A stretch of 64,000 nt of DNA from Membranipora membranacea (lineage: Eukaryota > Bryozoa > Gymnolaemata > Cheilostomatida > Membraniporidae). Position 1 is the stretch's first letter. Each line of letters begins with the position of its first letter. Positions 51,601 to 63,490 of the stretch are shown here, piece after piece. The notes below the pieces were generated by a model, which was not told where the DNA came from, did not search any database, and was given only the letters and a program-made list of their open reading frames with translations. The DNA is taken from the NCBI GenBank assembly GCA_914767715.1, contig OU612068.1:31930001-31994000 (forward strand), given 5' to 3'. The position numbers and the translations under genes are program-made.

Positions 51601-52332
51601 CAGTATCACCTACTTAACTCGACAACTCTGCTGTTTGCTGCGTCGCAAATGATGCTGGTGGTGGCGTCAAAACCATTTTGATTGCACAGTGGAGTGCATT
51701 GAATTCAATTCAATTTCTCTCAATTTTTTCTAGACCACATAACGCTATACTTTGGCACCCTGCAGCGAATATAACATAATACCCTGATGTAGTATATTTT
51801 TTGATGTTGTAGAGGTGCTCCAAAACCAGGGCAAATCCATTGGAGAAGGCCATCATTAACATACATAATATGAAAAACAATTCAAGTTCCCAGGTTTCAG
51901 ATATTAATTGTCATTTAATGAGGTTGTATTTTACGACATGGTGAGATGTGTTGGAATTGAAAGATAAGTAGTTCTCCTATAATATTTCAATAAGCAAAAA
52001 TCAATGCCCATAATGCGGCAGACGAAATACATGTAATGTCTGATTGCCAAAACTATGTTTATAAAAGCAATTTAACATGATACTTTTTTATGTATACCCG
52101 AACATAATTTAGGTTCTTACTCCTTAGATGGCTGCAAGTGCGAGTTTGTGACATCACATTACAACTATTCACTTTTGTTTGATAATGTTTGTAAGGAATT
52201 TGATGATGTGATGCCTCAAACTTGCATATACAGCTATCTGAGCACTTTTAACGCATCAGAATGTCCCTTGAAGTACAAATTGGAGTTGTCTGCTACGGGT
52301 TGTTGAGCAGACAATCTGAAAGAAGCTTGGCT
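48631..52332. other. Gene-less AT-rich interval upstream of HADH
   Basis: I see no gene. It includes two pieces with relatives elsewhere in the window: 48775-48870 (repeated TATGTTCCG words, compare the reverse strand of 59945-60020) and 49595-49665 (compare 24190-24262). An ATATAC-rich stretch lies at 50490-50530. Confidence 0.45.
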
Positions 52333-53115
52333 TTAGCTGCACAGCATATTCCCGAGATCAATTGCTGCGGGACTCAGGCCAAAAGCAAGAGCTAAAATTG
52401 ACAAAAATTTGGCGTTGGGTGATAGCTCGGCCACCAGACTACCTGTCGAGCAGCTCTGCAGGTTTAGCAGTACCCTGGTGTCCAGCATGTGCATGTGCAA
52501 TATAGGCACTACGCAAACTAGCAGGTACATCAAGTCTATCATTAAACATGAGACAACCTTTGTACCCGGGCAATTTATGACTGCTTGTTTCTTCGCCAAC
52601 CCTCGACCAAATACTGCTTGAATTTAACTGCGACTTCGTCAGTAACGGTGGCTTCAAACGCCTTTATTTCATGTATATCAGGGACTAAGTCCTCACAAAT
52701 ACTGTCAATATAGTACTCAACAGCTGCACAGTGCTTCACACTGGCTGCACTCTAAGCCTCGTTGGGTCGGCTCAAACTATCGGCAACAAACATCTTAACA
52801 CCAAAATTTTTATATCCATACCTCATTATCCTCATTTTGAACCTTTGCACCCTCGGTGGTAGATCACTCAGATCTTTACCACCTAGAATTTGTACCAAGG
52901 GTTTATGGACCGTTTTAACTTCAAACTTTCGACCTATCATATACTAGTCAAACTGCCCACATGATGACAAGAGTTTCCTTCTCTACCATCGAAGAGCGCG
53001 TCTAAGTGTCAGTCATCTTACGCGAGGCATATTCCAATGGTTGCCAGATATCTTTACCAGATTCCTGGAGCAAAACAGGACCAAACGCGCTGGATATTGA
53101 TAACAATCGCAACTT
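52333..53115 (-). mobile_element. Decayed Ty3/gypsy-type retrotransposon pol fragment (RNase H to integrase zinc-binding)
   Basis: Minus strand, with several stops and shifts. The RNase H part has LEYASRKMTDT, EKETLVIMWA, then FEVKTVHKPLVQIL, DLPPRVQRFKMRIMRYGY and VADSLSRPNEA. A linker with VAVKFKQYLVEGW leads to an integrase HHCC-like piece (YIAHAHAGHQGTAK). I see no LTRs or reverse transcriptase nearby. Internal stops (for example after RPNEA) show it is inactive. Confidence 0.85.
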
Positions 53116-53482
53116 GCATATTATTAGGAAGTTGCTTAGTCCTTGGTTTAAAAAAGACAAAATTTTGGTTATCCATCACTCATTACATTGTATTGAAGCT
53201 GTTATACTTTATCAAAATACACCATTAATAAAATAATCGTATAAAATGAATTTTAATCTTTATTCTCAGGGAGAGGAATAAATAATTACCGGAAAATACA
53301 TTTGAGGTTTGGCTGAGATCTATCGGAGCACAGAGGATAGAGTTCCATTTTCCCCTATGGGGATTATATAAAAATTATGGAAATGGACCAAAATATAAAT
53401 CCTCGTTCTTAAATCATTATAAATGGCTACAACGCCCATAAATTTTTTTTAAATCACAACACTGATGCTTCAGTAGGTGTGG

Positions 53483-53551
53483 TTATTTGTTTGCTTGTAG
53501 CTGGTGAATGGTACTGAGTTTCTTTAAGATGCTCTGTCTTTCTATGGCAGT
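53483..53551 (-). CDS. Orphan terminal-exon-like ORF (22 codons)
   Basis: A T-run plus TAG acceptor on the minus strand is followed in phase 0 by 22 codons (TAIERQSILKKLSTIHQLQA, then N, K) and a TAA. The residue pattern looks like a helical C-terminus. A weak possible preceding exon (SRLE) ends at 55216. I do not recognise the gene and it may be chance. Confidence 0.3.
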   Translation of the reverse strand, partial: TAIERQSILKKLSTIHQLQANK

Positions 53552-54049
53552 CTAAAAAAGAAATAAAGATTACAATATCCAGAAAGCTAGCTGCAACATT
53601 GATTGGCATCGCAAAGCAGCCAGAAAAATAACTATTAGTATTAGGTTATTATGGGATTATCATGTAAAAGGTGCTATGCAATAACTAGCCACTAAAGATG
53701 CATGTAGTTTTAGCTACCGAGTGGGTACTAGTGTAAAATTAGGTCATTAGGTCATTTTGTGTATAGGTTTGTCATAATTATCTATGTGGGACATGGGTAT
53801 TTCTATCCCTTGTCCGATATGAGGGAGGGTAGTGGTGTGAGACCGCACATTTCAGAAAGGTAATTGACACCCTAACTCGAAGACTGTTAGACAATTTTTT
53901 CTTTCATGTGTGTTTATTGCTAGAGATAAAATTGATAACATATATAGATAAAGTTCAATTGAGTATGACTCAGAGAAAGGCAAAAAAAGATAAAATCAAA
54001 AAATGTAGACAATTGCAATAGAAATATGTCAAAAGCAAAGGGACAGTCT

Positions 54050-54260
54050 TATAGCCTGCGCTAGAGCGTAGACAGCCCAATTGTAAAGCTTGAAGGTCAA
54101 ATACGAGACACACGTACAGGACAAGTGCCCCTTCCAGCTGCAGTCATCACTGCCCCCCAGACAGGGAGCCAGGCGCGCGGGCACACAAGTCTGAGACCCC
54201 ATCTCCACCCCCTTTAGGTGCCTGTTGTACAGTGACAAGTGAGTGCACAACAAGGACCTC
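54050..54260. other. Locally GC- and CpG-rich patch, possible repeat
   Basis: Noticeably richer in C and G than the flanks (for example GCCAGGCGCGCGGGC). Nothing recognisable is encoded; perhaps a SINE body or a retrotransposon piece. Confidence 0.3.
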
Positions 54261-54475
54261 TCATCCCGATCGGTTGGCTTTTTTTAGTAGTTGAGCATGT
54301 TTTAAAGTACAAAATTCAAATAGCATTTGAATTCACATGATTCCTTGTTTTAAAAATGATGTGACATTTTCTCTGGGTTTTTTGTTCAGAATAACATGTA
54401 CATACTTTTTTTGAAGAATGGAAACTGAAATGGAATGGAGATCTGTGTCGTGGCATGGCCCCAGAATTCAGGTTT

Positions 54476-54688
54476 TTAAATTAAATGTGGGTAAAAACAA
54501 CGGTAATACAGGTCAACCATTGTTTTGCTATCAAAATAAGGGAGAGCTTCCCTAATCAATATTAAAATTAGGTTGAATTTTCGGCAGTGGTCCACGAGGT
54601 GATTCATATCAGTTATATTAGAGTCAAGAATAATGCCTAAAAAATTGTGTTTTACAGCTGAGATCAATTTTATATTCCGCCAAAACAA
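54476..54688 (-). mobile_element. Non-LTR retrotransposon reverse-transcriptase C-terminal fragment
   Basis: A 70-codon open stretch with HNFLGIILDSNITDMNHLVD and DLYYRCFYPHLI, the thumb-side pattern common in Jockey/CR1-type LINE proteins (FLGVxID, LYxSxVxPxL). No other domain is attached. Confidence 0.65.
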
Positions 54689-54954
54689 TTTGCTTTTTTG
54701 GCGATTTAAAAATAATTTGGAACGTTTTTGAATAATTTAGAGTGAGCCTGTTGGCCATGCACCAAGTTTCAACTTTTTAAATTTCTTGTCTTAATAGGTT
54801 TATTACTGATAGACAGCCTCTTTGATGTCGGTAGACTAAGAATGTTCCACACAGTATAGTTGTAGAGTTGTCGTAAGAGAAGTGGCGACTTTTGAGTCAG
54901 TTCAGTTGGTGTTGGTTTATGTTGCTCGGCGTGTTATGGGATATGAGCAGGGAG

Positions 54955-55010
54955 ATCTCTCATAACAAGAGGGGAAATTGAACCCAGGACCTCGTGCTAT
55001 CAAAACTTAT
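54955..55010 (-). repeat. tRNA-derived SINE piece
   Basis: On the minus strand GAGGTCCTGGGTTCAATTTC resembles the variable/T-arm and B-box of a tRNA head, similar in type to the piece at 225-290. The rest is not assignable. Confidence 0.35.
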
Positions 55011-56119
55011 AACAACTGACAACAAATTTAGGTATTGTGATTGTAAAAATACTTTCTTTCTGGGGAAAAAAATTTGCTGACTGCTATAAATAGAAATATA
55101 AACACTTCCACAGAGAGAAGCTATTTTTTGGTTACAGTACTTATGGAATGAAAATGAAAGTAACACCTTTGTACATACCCATATCTCAATACGCGGTAGG
55201 CATGATGGACACTACCTCCAAGCGGCTCAACACCTCAGCTGATAGTTCACATCCCCGTACATATCACTTCTATTTACCAACCAGCATTGTAGGTCACTCT
55301 GAAATAGTGTGAATATGAACAGTTGGACACTTTCTCATCTTAGCACTGGTATCCTGTCATTAGGGATAGGGTGATGGGTTGATGCAGACCTCCCAATCAG
55401 GACATATTATGTTTTTCGGTACCAAATTACCTTGATTGAAACTTGGAACCAAAATAGTTTATCCGCAAGGGTAGTTGATATGATGTACATTCAATGTCAA
55501 TTTTTTACTGCCCAGCTGCGAATTACCATATGCATTATGTCTTTCAGCTTTGTTTTTTTTCAATCCTCATATTGTACCTTCTGGGCTCACTTATGGAGCA
55601 AAGGCAAGTGGTATTTCACGTTCATGATAACTTAACAAACCTGATGTAGATTGGTGGAAATCATCTCAAGTCGCAGCCAAATGCACAACTAATTTTCTCC
55701 GCATAGGATCTGATAAAAATAAAGCAAAATAATTATGTACTTTATGTATATACCTACATGTCCTGGTGTGCTATGGCAAGTGACCAATTCTTAGCTGGAA
55801 CAGGTAGGGGGCAGGATAAAATATGAAAACTAGCAAAAAAGTCAAGAACAAGACCAACAGTTATTACTGCAATAGAGGTGGTTGTTTTGTAGATATTATG
55901 ACATTATGAAAAATTTGCTTGAGGAATGTACAATCCTGTGCCAGACTCAGCCAGGCCCAATCCTGGATAGAGACGGGTTCAGCGACAGGCAGAGCATCCG
56001 GCCGGAAAAACTATGCCACAGACTGTCATAAAACCAGAGAGAACCAGACTATGCCAAGGCATCTCCCTTGTTGGGGACCTTGTGGAAAGTAGGCGAGCGA
56101 GGTAGACGATTATCAAGCT

Positions 56120-56565
56120 AGCGGCCCTAAACATTGCTACACTCACAAATAAGAGTAGAGAGATAGCTGATACGATGGTGAGGCGTAACATATGCCTACA
56201 GGAGACCAGATGGGAGGAGAAAGGCCCGGAGGAGAGGCAAGATACATTGATGATGGCATCAAGCTGTACAACAGTGGCAGGATACGACCAAGGAATGGTG
56301 TGGGATGAGTCATGTAACCAGGAAATCTGAGGGGATTATCAATTTGAACTTGGTGACCAAAAGGCAGACCTATAACATCGTTTCTGCCTATGCGAACAGC
56401 AAGACTGTGACGAGGAGGCCAAAGACAGATTTTGGACAGTTTGTTGCAGTGCTGCAGAGGAGCTTATCTTGGCCGGAGACATGAACGGGTATACTGGAAG
56501 TGCAAGTTGATCGCTTAGAGGCAAATGTGCAATAGCCATCAAAAACAGTGGAGTTCGAACAGAGA
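56120..56565 (+). mobile_element. LINE apurinic-like endonuclease fragment (RTE type)
   Basis: Plus strand, broken by frameshifts. ALNIATLTNKSREIADTMVR, RRNICLQETRWEEKG, then YIDDGIKLYNSGR in another frame, NIVSAYANSKT, and EEAKDRFW with ELILAGDMNGYTG. These match the order of LINE endonuclease motifs (QETRW, then GDxNG). Not functional. Confidence 0.75.
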
Positions 56566-56639
56566 TAAAATCGCATAACACAATGAACTACTTCCAGAAC
56601 CAGGTATAAACAAATATGCTAAATTTGTCCTCTCGGACT

Positions 56640-57740
56640 CTGATAGCTATTCTGCGATGAGAACCTACTATTTGGCAGCCGTCGGTTGCCCAACGGACAA
56701 ATAGGCTTCCGGTTGCTTTTAACGCTACCGGACATAAAATTCATGGGACAGGATTGGCTTGTAACAGATGCAAATGCACTTTAGACAGAGATGGGTTTTG
56801 TTACGGTGGAGTTTGCTGTGAAAGAAACCCATCAGGACGCCTATTTGGTGTCCAACGGTTGCCAAATAGCCATCCGGATGGGTCTGTTTTACAATTGACA
56901 TCTGCCATGAAGCCATCTGGTTGCAAAATTTGCAACAGGATTGGTTTGTGACTGCCGAGCTTTGAAATTGATATAATGTGAAATGGATATTTGTCATGAG
57001 TGGATGGACCTTTAACGTAAAGATTTGTGGTGGACCGGCCACATTTTTCGCATTATAACTGCAACAAACCCATCCAGACAGGCTTGGAATAGTAATGTTT
57101 GCTAAATTAACTCCATCCGGGTGGGTTTTGTTTGAGCAGTAATATTTGCTGTAACCATTCTTCCAGATGAGCCAAATGTGTCCGGTAAATGGCCATCAGC
57201 AACATATCTCCATAAAAGGGCCATCCGCTTATGACAAATACCCATGCGGCAATGCTAACTGGCCATCCATTTCACCTTGTATCAATCTCGAAGTGTGACT
57301 GTAACAAACCCATCCGAATGGCCATATGGCAACTGATGGTTGCCAACTACTCATCCATATGGGCTTGGAGCAGTAACAAACTCATCTGCATAGGCTGAGG
57401 ATAGACCAGAGATGTGTGGCGGATGGCCATTTACAGAAAACATTTTTACTACAACAGCTTGTAGCAGTAATACTTTCTGTAACAAACCCATTTGTATGGG
57501 CTTGGAGCAGAAATTTTTGGTGTAACAAACCCAACCAAATGGGCTTAGAGCATTAATATTTGCTGTTACAGCCCTATTCAGATGGGGTTGGCGCCCCGAT
57601 GATGAGTGACTACAATCCATCCTCCTCTGCTACATACCAATCCACCTTTGTCAAATACGTGCCTGGATGCCTTTTATGTAACTGGATGTCTATTTGGCAA
57701 CTAACAGATGTCGATGCCAGGCAGACATCTAGCGGCTGCA
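56640..57740. repeat. Degenerate field of short palindromic repeats
   Basis: Words such as CCATCCGGATGGGT, AACAAACCCATCC, GGTTGCCAAATAGCCATC and GGCTTGGAGCAGTAA recur in both orientations about every 40-90 bp over 1.1 kb. The spacing is irregular, so it is not a simple satellite. No open frame explains it. Confidence 0.6.
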
Positions 57741-58039
57741 AATAGCAGAAACAGAGAGAAAGCATTTCTCTTTGCCGATGTGCCTATATATAGGCCTGAA
57801 GTTACCACTGAACTCAATTAAGCATACCATACTTACTTGATACTTGTAGAGTAATCGTTTCTTCATCTGAAGTTTCCCGTATTTTTTCAGGCTCGTCTAT
57901 CGGTAATCAGCCCGTGTCATAGATCGTATAACCAGATTTTCACCATTTACTGTAACCTTAACCTGCCACAGGAGGATCTACAAGTATCAAAGAGTGATAA
58001 AAAAGATCATTTCACAATTTAGCGGGGGAGACAAAGAAT

Positions 58040-59110
58040 CTCTTTTTGTGGAGGTCAGTGCTGCAGTGAGGTATTAGGTACTGTGGGTTGTGCCTTCTAG
58101 AACTGCCAGGATGTGGGTGAAGTTGATGTAATCTCCCATGTCAGTCTCTACTTTAACAAAGTGGATGGCTCGGAAGGGTACAATTCTTCGCCATTCTGGT
58201 ACTTAGGTTTTTCCATTCTATTTGTTCAATCAGCTGCGAGGTGCTAGTTGTGTGGTCTGACCGCGGAGCATTGTAAACACATGCGCACGGCCTTGCGTTA
58301 CACAGCTTCGAGCTTTGTTGCTTGTGCTTGCGTCAGGCTACCATCCCATACTGATGATGTGTATTCTAGAATGGGCCTGACGAGTATGGGGTAAGCTTTT
58401 GCTCTGAGATGTTTTAGAAAGTATGGTATTGTGTGCTCTTCTTATGAACCCTCACCTTATGCTGGCTGCTTTGTTGGTAATATAGCTGAAGTTTTCGTTC
58501 CATCTAAGAGAGCTCTCCAGCCTTAATCCTAGATATTTTACACCCTTTGTCTTAGGGATGTCTGTTTCATTTTGTGTGTGGTTGTTGTTGGCTCCTTTAG
58601 TTCTTTTTTGGGTAAATTTAACATGTTCGCATTTGAGAGGATTGAACTCCATCTTCCAACTACTCTCCCATACTTGGAGGGCATCTAGATTTTTTTGGAG
58701 CTGGAAAAAGTTTTCACCGGTCGAACAGATGACGTATCGTCTGCGAACATGCGGGTTTTGGGTATGACTGAGTCAGCTAGGTCGTTTGTGTAGACCAGGA
58801 ACAGGATTGGGCCAATTACTGAACCCTGGGATGACCTTGGCGTGGGCTATAACTATGGCCATCAACTGTAAATACCTGGGATTGACCTTCTAGTAGACTC
58901 TGTACCTAGAAAGTAGCTTGAGGGGTAACTCCGATATAAGCGAGTTTCTGAAGAAGTTATTGTGGTCAACTTGGTCGAAAGCTTTACTGAAGTCTAGGAA
59001 ACCGGCATCCGCTTCCTCTCCTTTGTCAAACTGTTGTGAAATGTCGCAAATCTGTTCTGTCAGCTGGCTCTCATAGCTTCTGAAACCATGTTGGCGCTTG
59101 CTTATTTACC
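58040..59110 (-). mobile_element. Decayed CR1/L2-type LINE reverse transcriptase
   Basis: Minus strand. In order: QLTEQICDISQQFDKGEEAD, GFLDFSKAFDQVDHNNF (motif A), then after damage QGSVIGPILFLVYTNDLAD (motif B region) and MFADDTS (catalytic FADD of motif C). Then MEFNPLKCEHVKF and KGVKYLGLRLESSLRWNENF (thumb). Frameshifts and stops between blocks show it is dead. Confidence 0.85.
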
Positions 59111-59363
59111 TGCGTCTTCTTCGTCTCAAGCGCCAGCTCTCCAGCTGTGACTTTAGAAACTTCTGCTCAAAATCGGTTTAACATTTCCGGGCCATTAACA
59201 TGTGCTTAATTTGTTGCTTTAATCAAGGAATTTTGGAATCTGACTGGCCGCAATGACAATGCAAAAACAACAAATTAAGCAAGCGCCAGTGAAATGGTTT
59301 CCAGAAAATACAGAAGCTATGAAAGCAGGACAGTCATATAGTTCCATAAGTTAGGGTTTGCAT

Positions 59364-59495
59364 CACAGGCCTTCTAGAGTTGGTGCAAGTCCAGTGGTAG
59401 AGTGCCCCAGTGGTCGAGGCCTTTTCTCTCAAGAAAAGGCCTCGGCCACTGGGGCACTCGACCACTGGACTTGCACCAACTACAGAAGGCCTGTG
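59364..59495. repeat. Long hairpin 1 (64-bp arms, about 60 paired)
   Basis: Left arm 59364-59427 and right arm 59432-59495 are complementary at all but about four positions, with a loop of about 4-5 bases. The arm contains TTGGTGCAAGTCCAGTGGTA. It directly precedes a second hairpin. Confidence 0.9.
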
Positions 59496-59503
59496 GTTTG
59501 CAT

Positions 59504-59607
59504 CATGGGCCCCTGGGACTTGCATGTCTTTACATTGCCAATGTCCACTATCATAGTTGATAGTGGACATTGGCAATGTAAAGACATGCAAGTCCCAGGG
59601 GCCCATG
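59504..59607. repeat. Long hairpin 2 (50-bp perfect arms, 4-base loop)
   Basis: Left arm 59504-59553 and right arm 59558-59607 are exact complements, with the loop TAGT. The arm contains CTGGGACTTGCATGTC. It is separated from hairpin 1 by eight bases (GTTTGCAT is found before, between and after the hairpins). Confidence 0.92.
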
Positions 59608-59659
59608 GTTTGCATGTCATCCAGCAATGATGTCCTATGCAATAAGTGTACATTCAAAC

Positions 59660-61000
59660 AGGTTTAAATTGATTCAAATCACTTACTCCTTGTTCCAATG
59701 CACTTAAATAGTCCATCATTAGATAATGTTAGAGTTAAAGTCTGTACATGGACTAGTGACTCAGTGGGGAATATCTTCACAATCTATATAGATTCAGCTG
59801 TGGAGTTCCTTGGTTTAGTGGTCTATAATGGGCAAGAAGGTCTGGTCCTATTGATTAATTTAGTCCTTGATAATGGGCTAAACTAACATGGAGCAGTTTG
59901 TATGGATGAATAAGGATCGATACAGTGGTCTAAAAAACAGCAGACTATAGACCCATTTCAAGCGGACCATAGACCAGCGGAACATCGGCGAAGCGGAACA
60001 TAGAACGCACCCGGTATTTACTACCATTCTTGTATATATGGTAGTGAAACTATGTCAAGGTGGATGAGTAGACTTCAAAAATCTCACTTTTTCTAATCCA
60101 TAAAATGAGAATTATAGTTAGAATAGTAAAGTAAAGAAAGATTTTCAGTGAACACTCATCAAAGTAAACGTTGTGATGGCTCTGTTTGGCTCAGTTGTGT
60201 CACTTTTGCATATGCTGATGCTGACATCAGATCAATGAAGTGAGTTCATTGATCAGATAGAGAAAAGAATATACTGACTGTGCAATGAATGATGATGATT
60301 TTGGACTATTTCATTGGTATGTGGCAACCACCTTCAACAAATACATTTCTTTCATTACGTTTCTTGAGATCATTAAACACAATGCAATCATGGGGTGTCT
60401 TTCCATTAAAAACAGCCAGCATCACTACCTGATTGAGTAAGCGAGAGGGGTCTCGTTCCCAAAACGCTCACTCATTGATGAAACTGTACAATTCTCTGTG
60501 AGTGATTTAGGACCCCTTCCCATCAATCAAATCTGTCAGGACAGGCTAGTAGATAATGATTAGTCTGATTGCTTGGTATCTCAAGCTAATTATTGGCCTC
60601 CTCGAAGGGCCAGTGTCGCTGAAGCTGACTCTGAGCTCAGCCTCTGAATATTACAGCAGACGAGACGAAACAATTTACTATAATTCATTCTCGTAAAGAT
60701 ACTCCAAACTCCAAGATGAATGCGGCACAGTAACTGGGCCTACAGCAACCTAGTTTTTTCATCTGGCATGTTGAAATTGCTGAAGACCTCCAAAGCACGA
60801 CAACAATCTGCTGGTAGTTTAACCTCTGTGTATGGAGCATGGCAAGCATACCATCGAGTTTCCTACCAACGACAATCAGTTACACCAAAGAGATGACAAT
60901 TTCCGGCTGAAACGAGAGGATGGTCCCCTGTAAAGTTTCAACATCTAGTTTAGTTTCAAGGCAGACAACAGTCATTGATCAATAGCTTGTTCGATTTGGG
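59660..61000. other. Gene-less interval upstream of the TMEM147 3' end
   Basis: No convincing exon. It contains a reverse-strand relative (59945-60020) of the 48775-48870 repeat. TMEM147 3' UTR probably occupies 61000-61291. Confidence 0.4.
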
Positions 61001-61291
61001 TATTTTATTCAATTAAATTGGAGCAAATAAAATTTTACGATAATGATTCCAGTCCATAAGAACATGATCCTCTCTATTCTAGTGTTGCAGGACTGAAAAA
61101 TTCATTTTAACACAGCATGTCTGTACAACCATCTAAAATCTTACATACAAAACTTACTTTCTACAATTAAATTTTTACAAGATAATGACATTGATAGGAT
61201 ATGAAAAGCAGTCAAAAGCTAGCCATGGTCATGGCCAGGGAAGCACAACATTGATAAATGAAGGCGTACTGTACCATATGTATTGCAATTA

Positions 61292-63490
61292 TTAGTATGA
61301 GCTTATGCTGACTTTTCCATAGAGAGGTAGTGTCATCATACCGATGGACAGAGTGCATAACAACTGTACAATGAGCGCAGTCCAAGGACTCAGTGACAGC
61401 ATAAATACCACAAACCTAAAAGGTAAAAAAATGAGAAAAGATTTAATATAGCGATCCACAGAAGAGTGTCGGGTCGGGCAAAGGAATTTAAAATATTTTT
61501 TAAATGTACAGAAAAAATAATTTAATTTGTATTTTAATAAAATTATGTATGGTTATAAAATTCACGTAACCTGCAGGAGAGCAGCCCAAAAACTTAATGA
61601 ATAGAATCTGAAGAGCAATCATTATCATCTTTGGGGGAGGGAATTGAATTTGAGTGTGGAAAATCATGTGTTCGCTATGAAACATTTTAAATTTTTGTCA
61701 AATAAATATCAGGTTCCGTGTGACTGTTGCTGAAATGAAGATTAATGTGTGAATTTATTACATTTACTGCCAAAACCTAAAGTAATGAAATGCATACTGC
61801 ATATACTATGCAATATGAAGTGCAATAAAGATTTAAGGGCCAAATAATACATATCAGTCACAGGTTGTAATTGAGATTTGTTTCTGAACACTTACTGACA
61901 GATGACAGGTCTATATACAGATATTAATAGAAGAGCTGTGACTACATATTTATAACTCTCAGCGAGATCTCTACGATGATATAACCATACCAAAGCTGCG
62001 GTGGCAATGTGCTGAATCTAAAACATTGGAAAATACAGAGTAATCAAATATTATCACACTATACCATGGTGATATCCTTGACTGTCAAAATTGTCCAGTC
62101 CAATAGCAGCTGAAGTATTTGACCCAACGATATATGAATATCAAATAGTCTATTGGCTGATGAAAACCTCATCAATTGAAACTGAACTAACCAATGTGAC
62201 AGTTTTGACATACAACAGTAAGAACGGCACTGGTATGTTTCATTAGTGATACCCTGTTTGTGTCTCTGCTTAAAAGAATAGGGGGTATATACTTCTAACG
62301 CCAATCATCATTGGGTTGATTAACTGACCAGATAAAAAAGTATCAAGTAAGGACCACCATTCATAAAAAACCAAAGTCCTTAATAAAACAAATCGATTTG
62401 ATCAAACCGTAGGGTCATAGTCAACTGCACATCCAACATAATATGTCATTATCTTCAAGTAAACTAGGAATTGACGATGGAGTAGATCTTGCTTTTGCAA
62501 CTACATAATAACTCGCACTTACCAACAGAATATTTGTTTCTAGGCTCATTCTTACGTAGATCCAGTCAAACTCTGTCCCTCTAGCACCAGTCCAGAACGG
62601 CAACAGTCTGTTGGGTAAATCACAAACATTAGGTCGGTTTATTCTTCAACCTTTTTTGTCATGATAAGAAAATATATTTGAACAATGTGCCTTTTACAGG
62701 TTAGCCATGTTTTCTAGCAAAAAGCTGCCATCTATCAAAAGCAAAATACTTAAATAAGGAAGTACTATTCAGATACCGCAAAGTAATACCTAATGTTTTG
62801 ATAGGATATGACTACTAACCTGGTCATGGCGAATTCAGCAGTTGCCCAACCTAATGCAGCACTGACAAACTTGATCGGACCTTTGACAGTCAGCTGATTC
62901 ATAATGAAGCTGAGACCTATCAAGTCAGCTAGGTCTACTGAACACCTCAAAACCTCCTGGAAAATAATGTCAATATAAATATTGATGAGCCAATAATTAA
63001 TGTATCACTGTTGCTATGAATCCAACTATCTGTTTTTTGCAAGATAACTTGGTCAGTGAAGAAGAAAAAGTAGGAAGAAGACTGAACTGAACATAGTAAG
63101 AACAAATCAATAATAACAAACAATTCCTTACTATACACGGTTTAATAACCTGCGCAAACAATAAACACATATCATATACAATTTTAGATGTGTCTATGAG
63201 ACAGGTGATCCCTTGAAAAATTTGTTAGGTTTCGTGCAATCTTACAATTCAGTAGGCTATCAGACTCAAATTACACAGTATCATATACATATAACGGGAT
63301 GTTCAATAAACAACAACAGTAGCTGCTTATTTTCAAACATACTGGCTGTACTAAACTTACTCCAACCACATCAGAGTTTTCTCCTTCTGTTTCAGGAAAA
63401 AATGTCGCTAGTATTAACATCTTGACAAACTGGACTAAAAAGTACATTGCTCCTGCCTGAATACATTTCCAATGCGCACTATATTCACCT
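61292..63490 (-). CDS. TMEM147: TMEM147, exons 2-6 (first exon off the right edge)
   Basis: Exons (minus strand): 63361-63490, 62820-62956, 62523-62607, 61896-62017 and 61292-61415, all with consistent phases; stop TAA at 61292-61294. About 199 codons are present against 224 aa in human TMEM147. Recognised blocks, in order: [93 protein letters not shown] and [15 protein letters not shown]. The product is a multi-pass ER/nuclear-envelope membrane protein, reported to associate with the translocon/Nicalin-NOMO complex and the lamin B receptor. The N-terminal block (LFHFGNCFALAYFPY in relatives) is not found before 64000, so exon 1 is outside. A minus-strand AATAAA lies at 61004-61009. Confidence 0.95.

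Noticed and set aside
52333-53115. Intact retrotransposon
   Set aside because: Internal stops and missing LTRs, protease and reverse transcriptase show it is a dead fragment.
59334-59657. Long open frames on both strands across the hairpins
   Set aside because: They mirror each other because the DNA is palindromic; no protein evidence.
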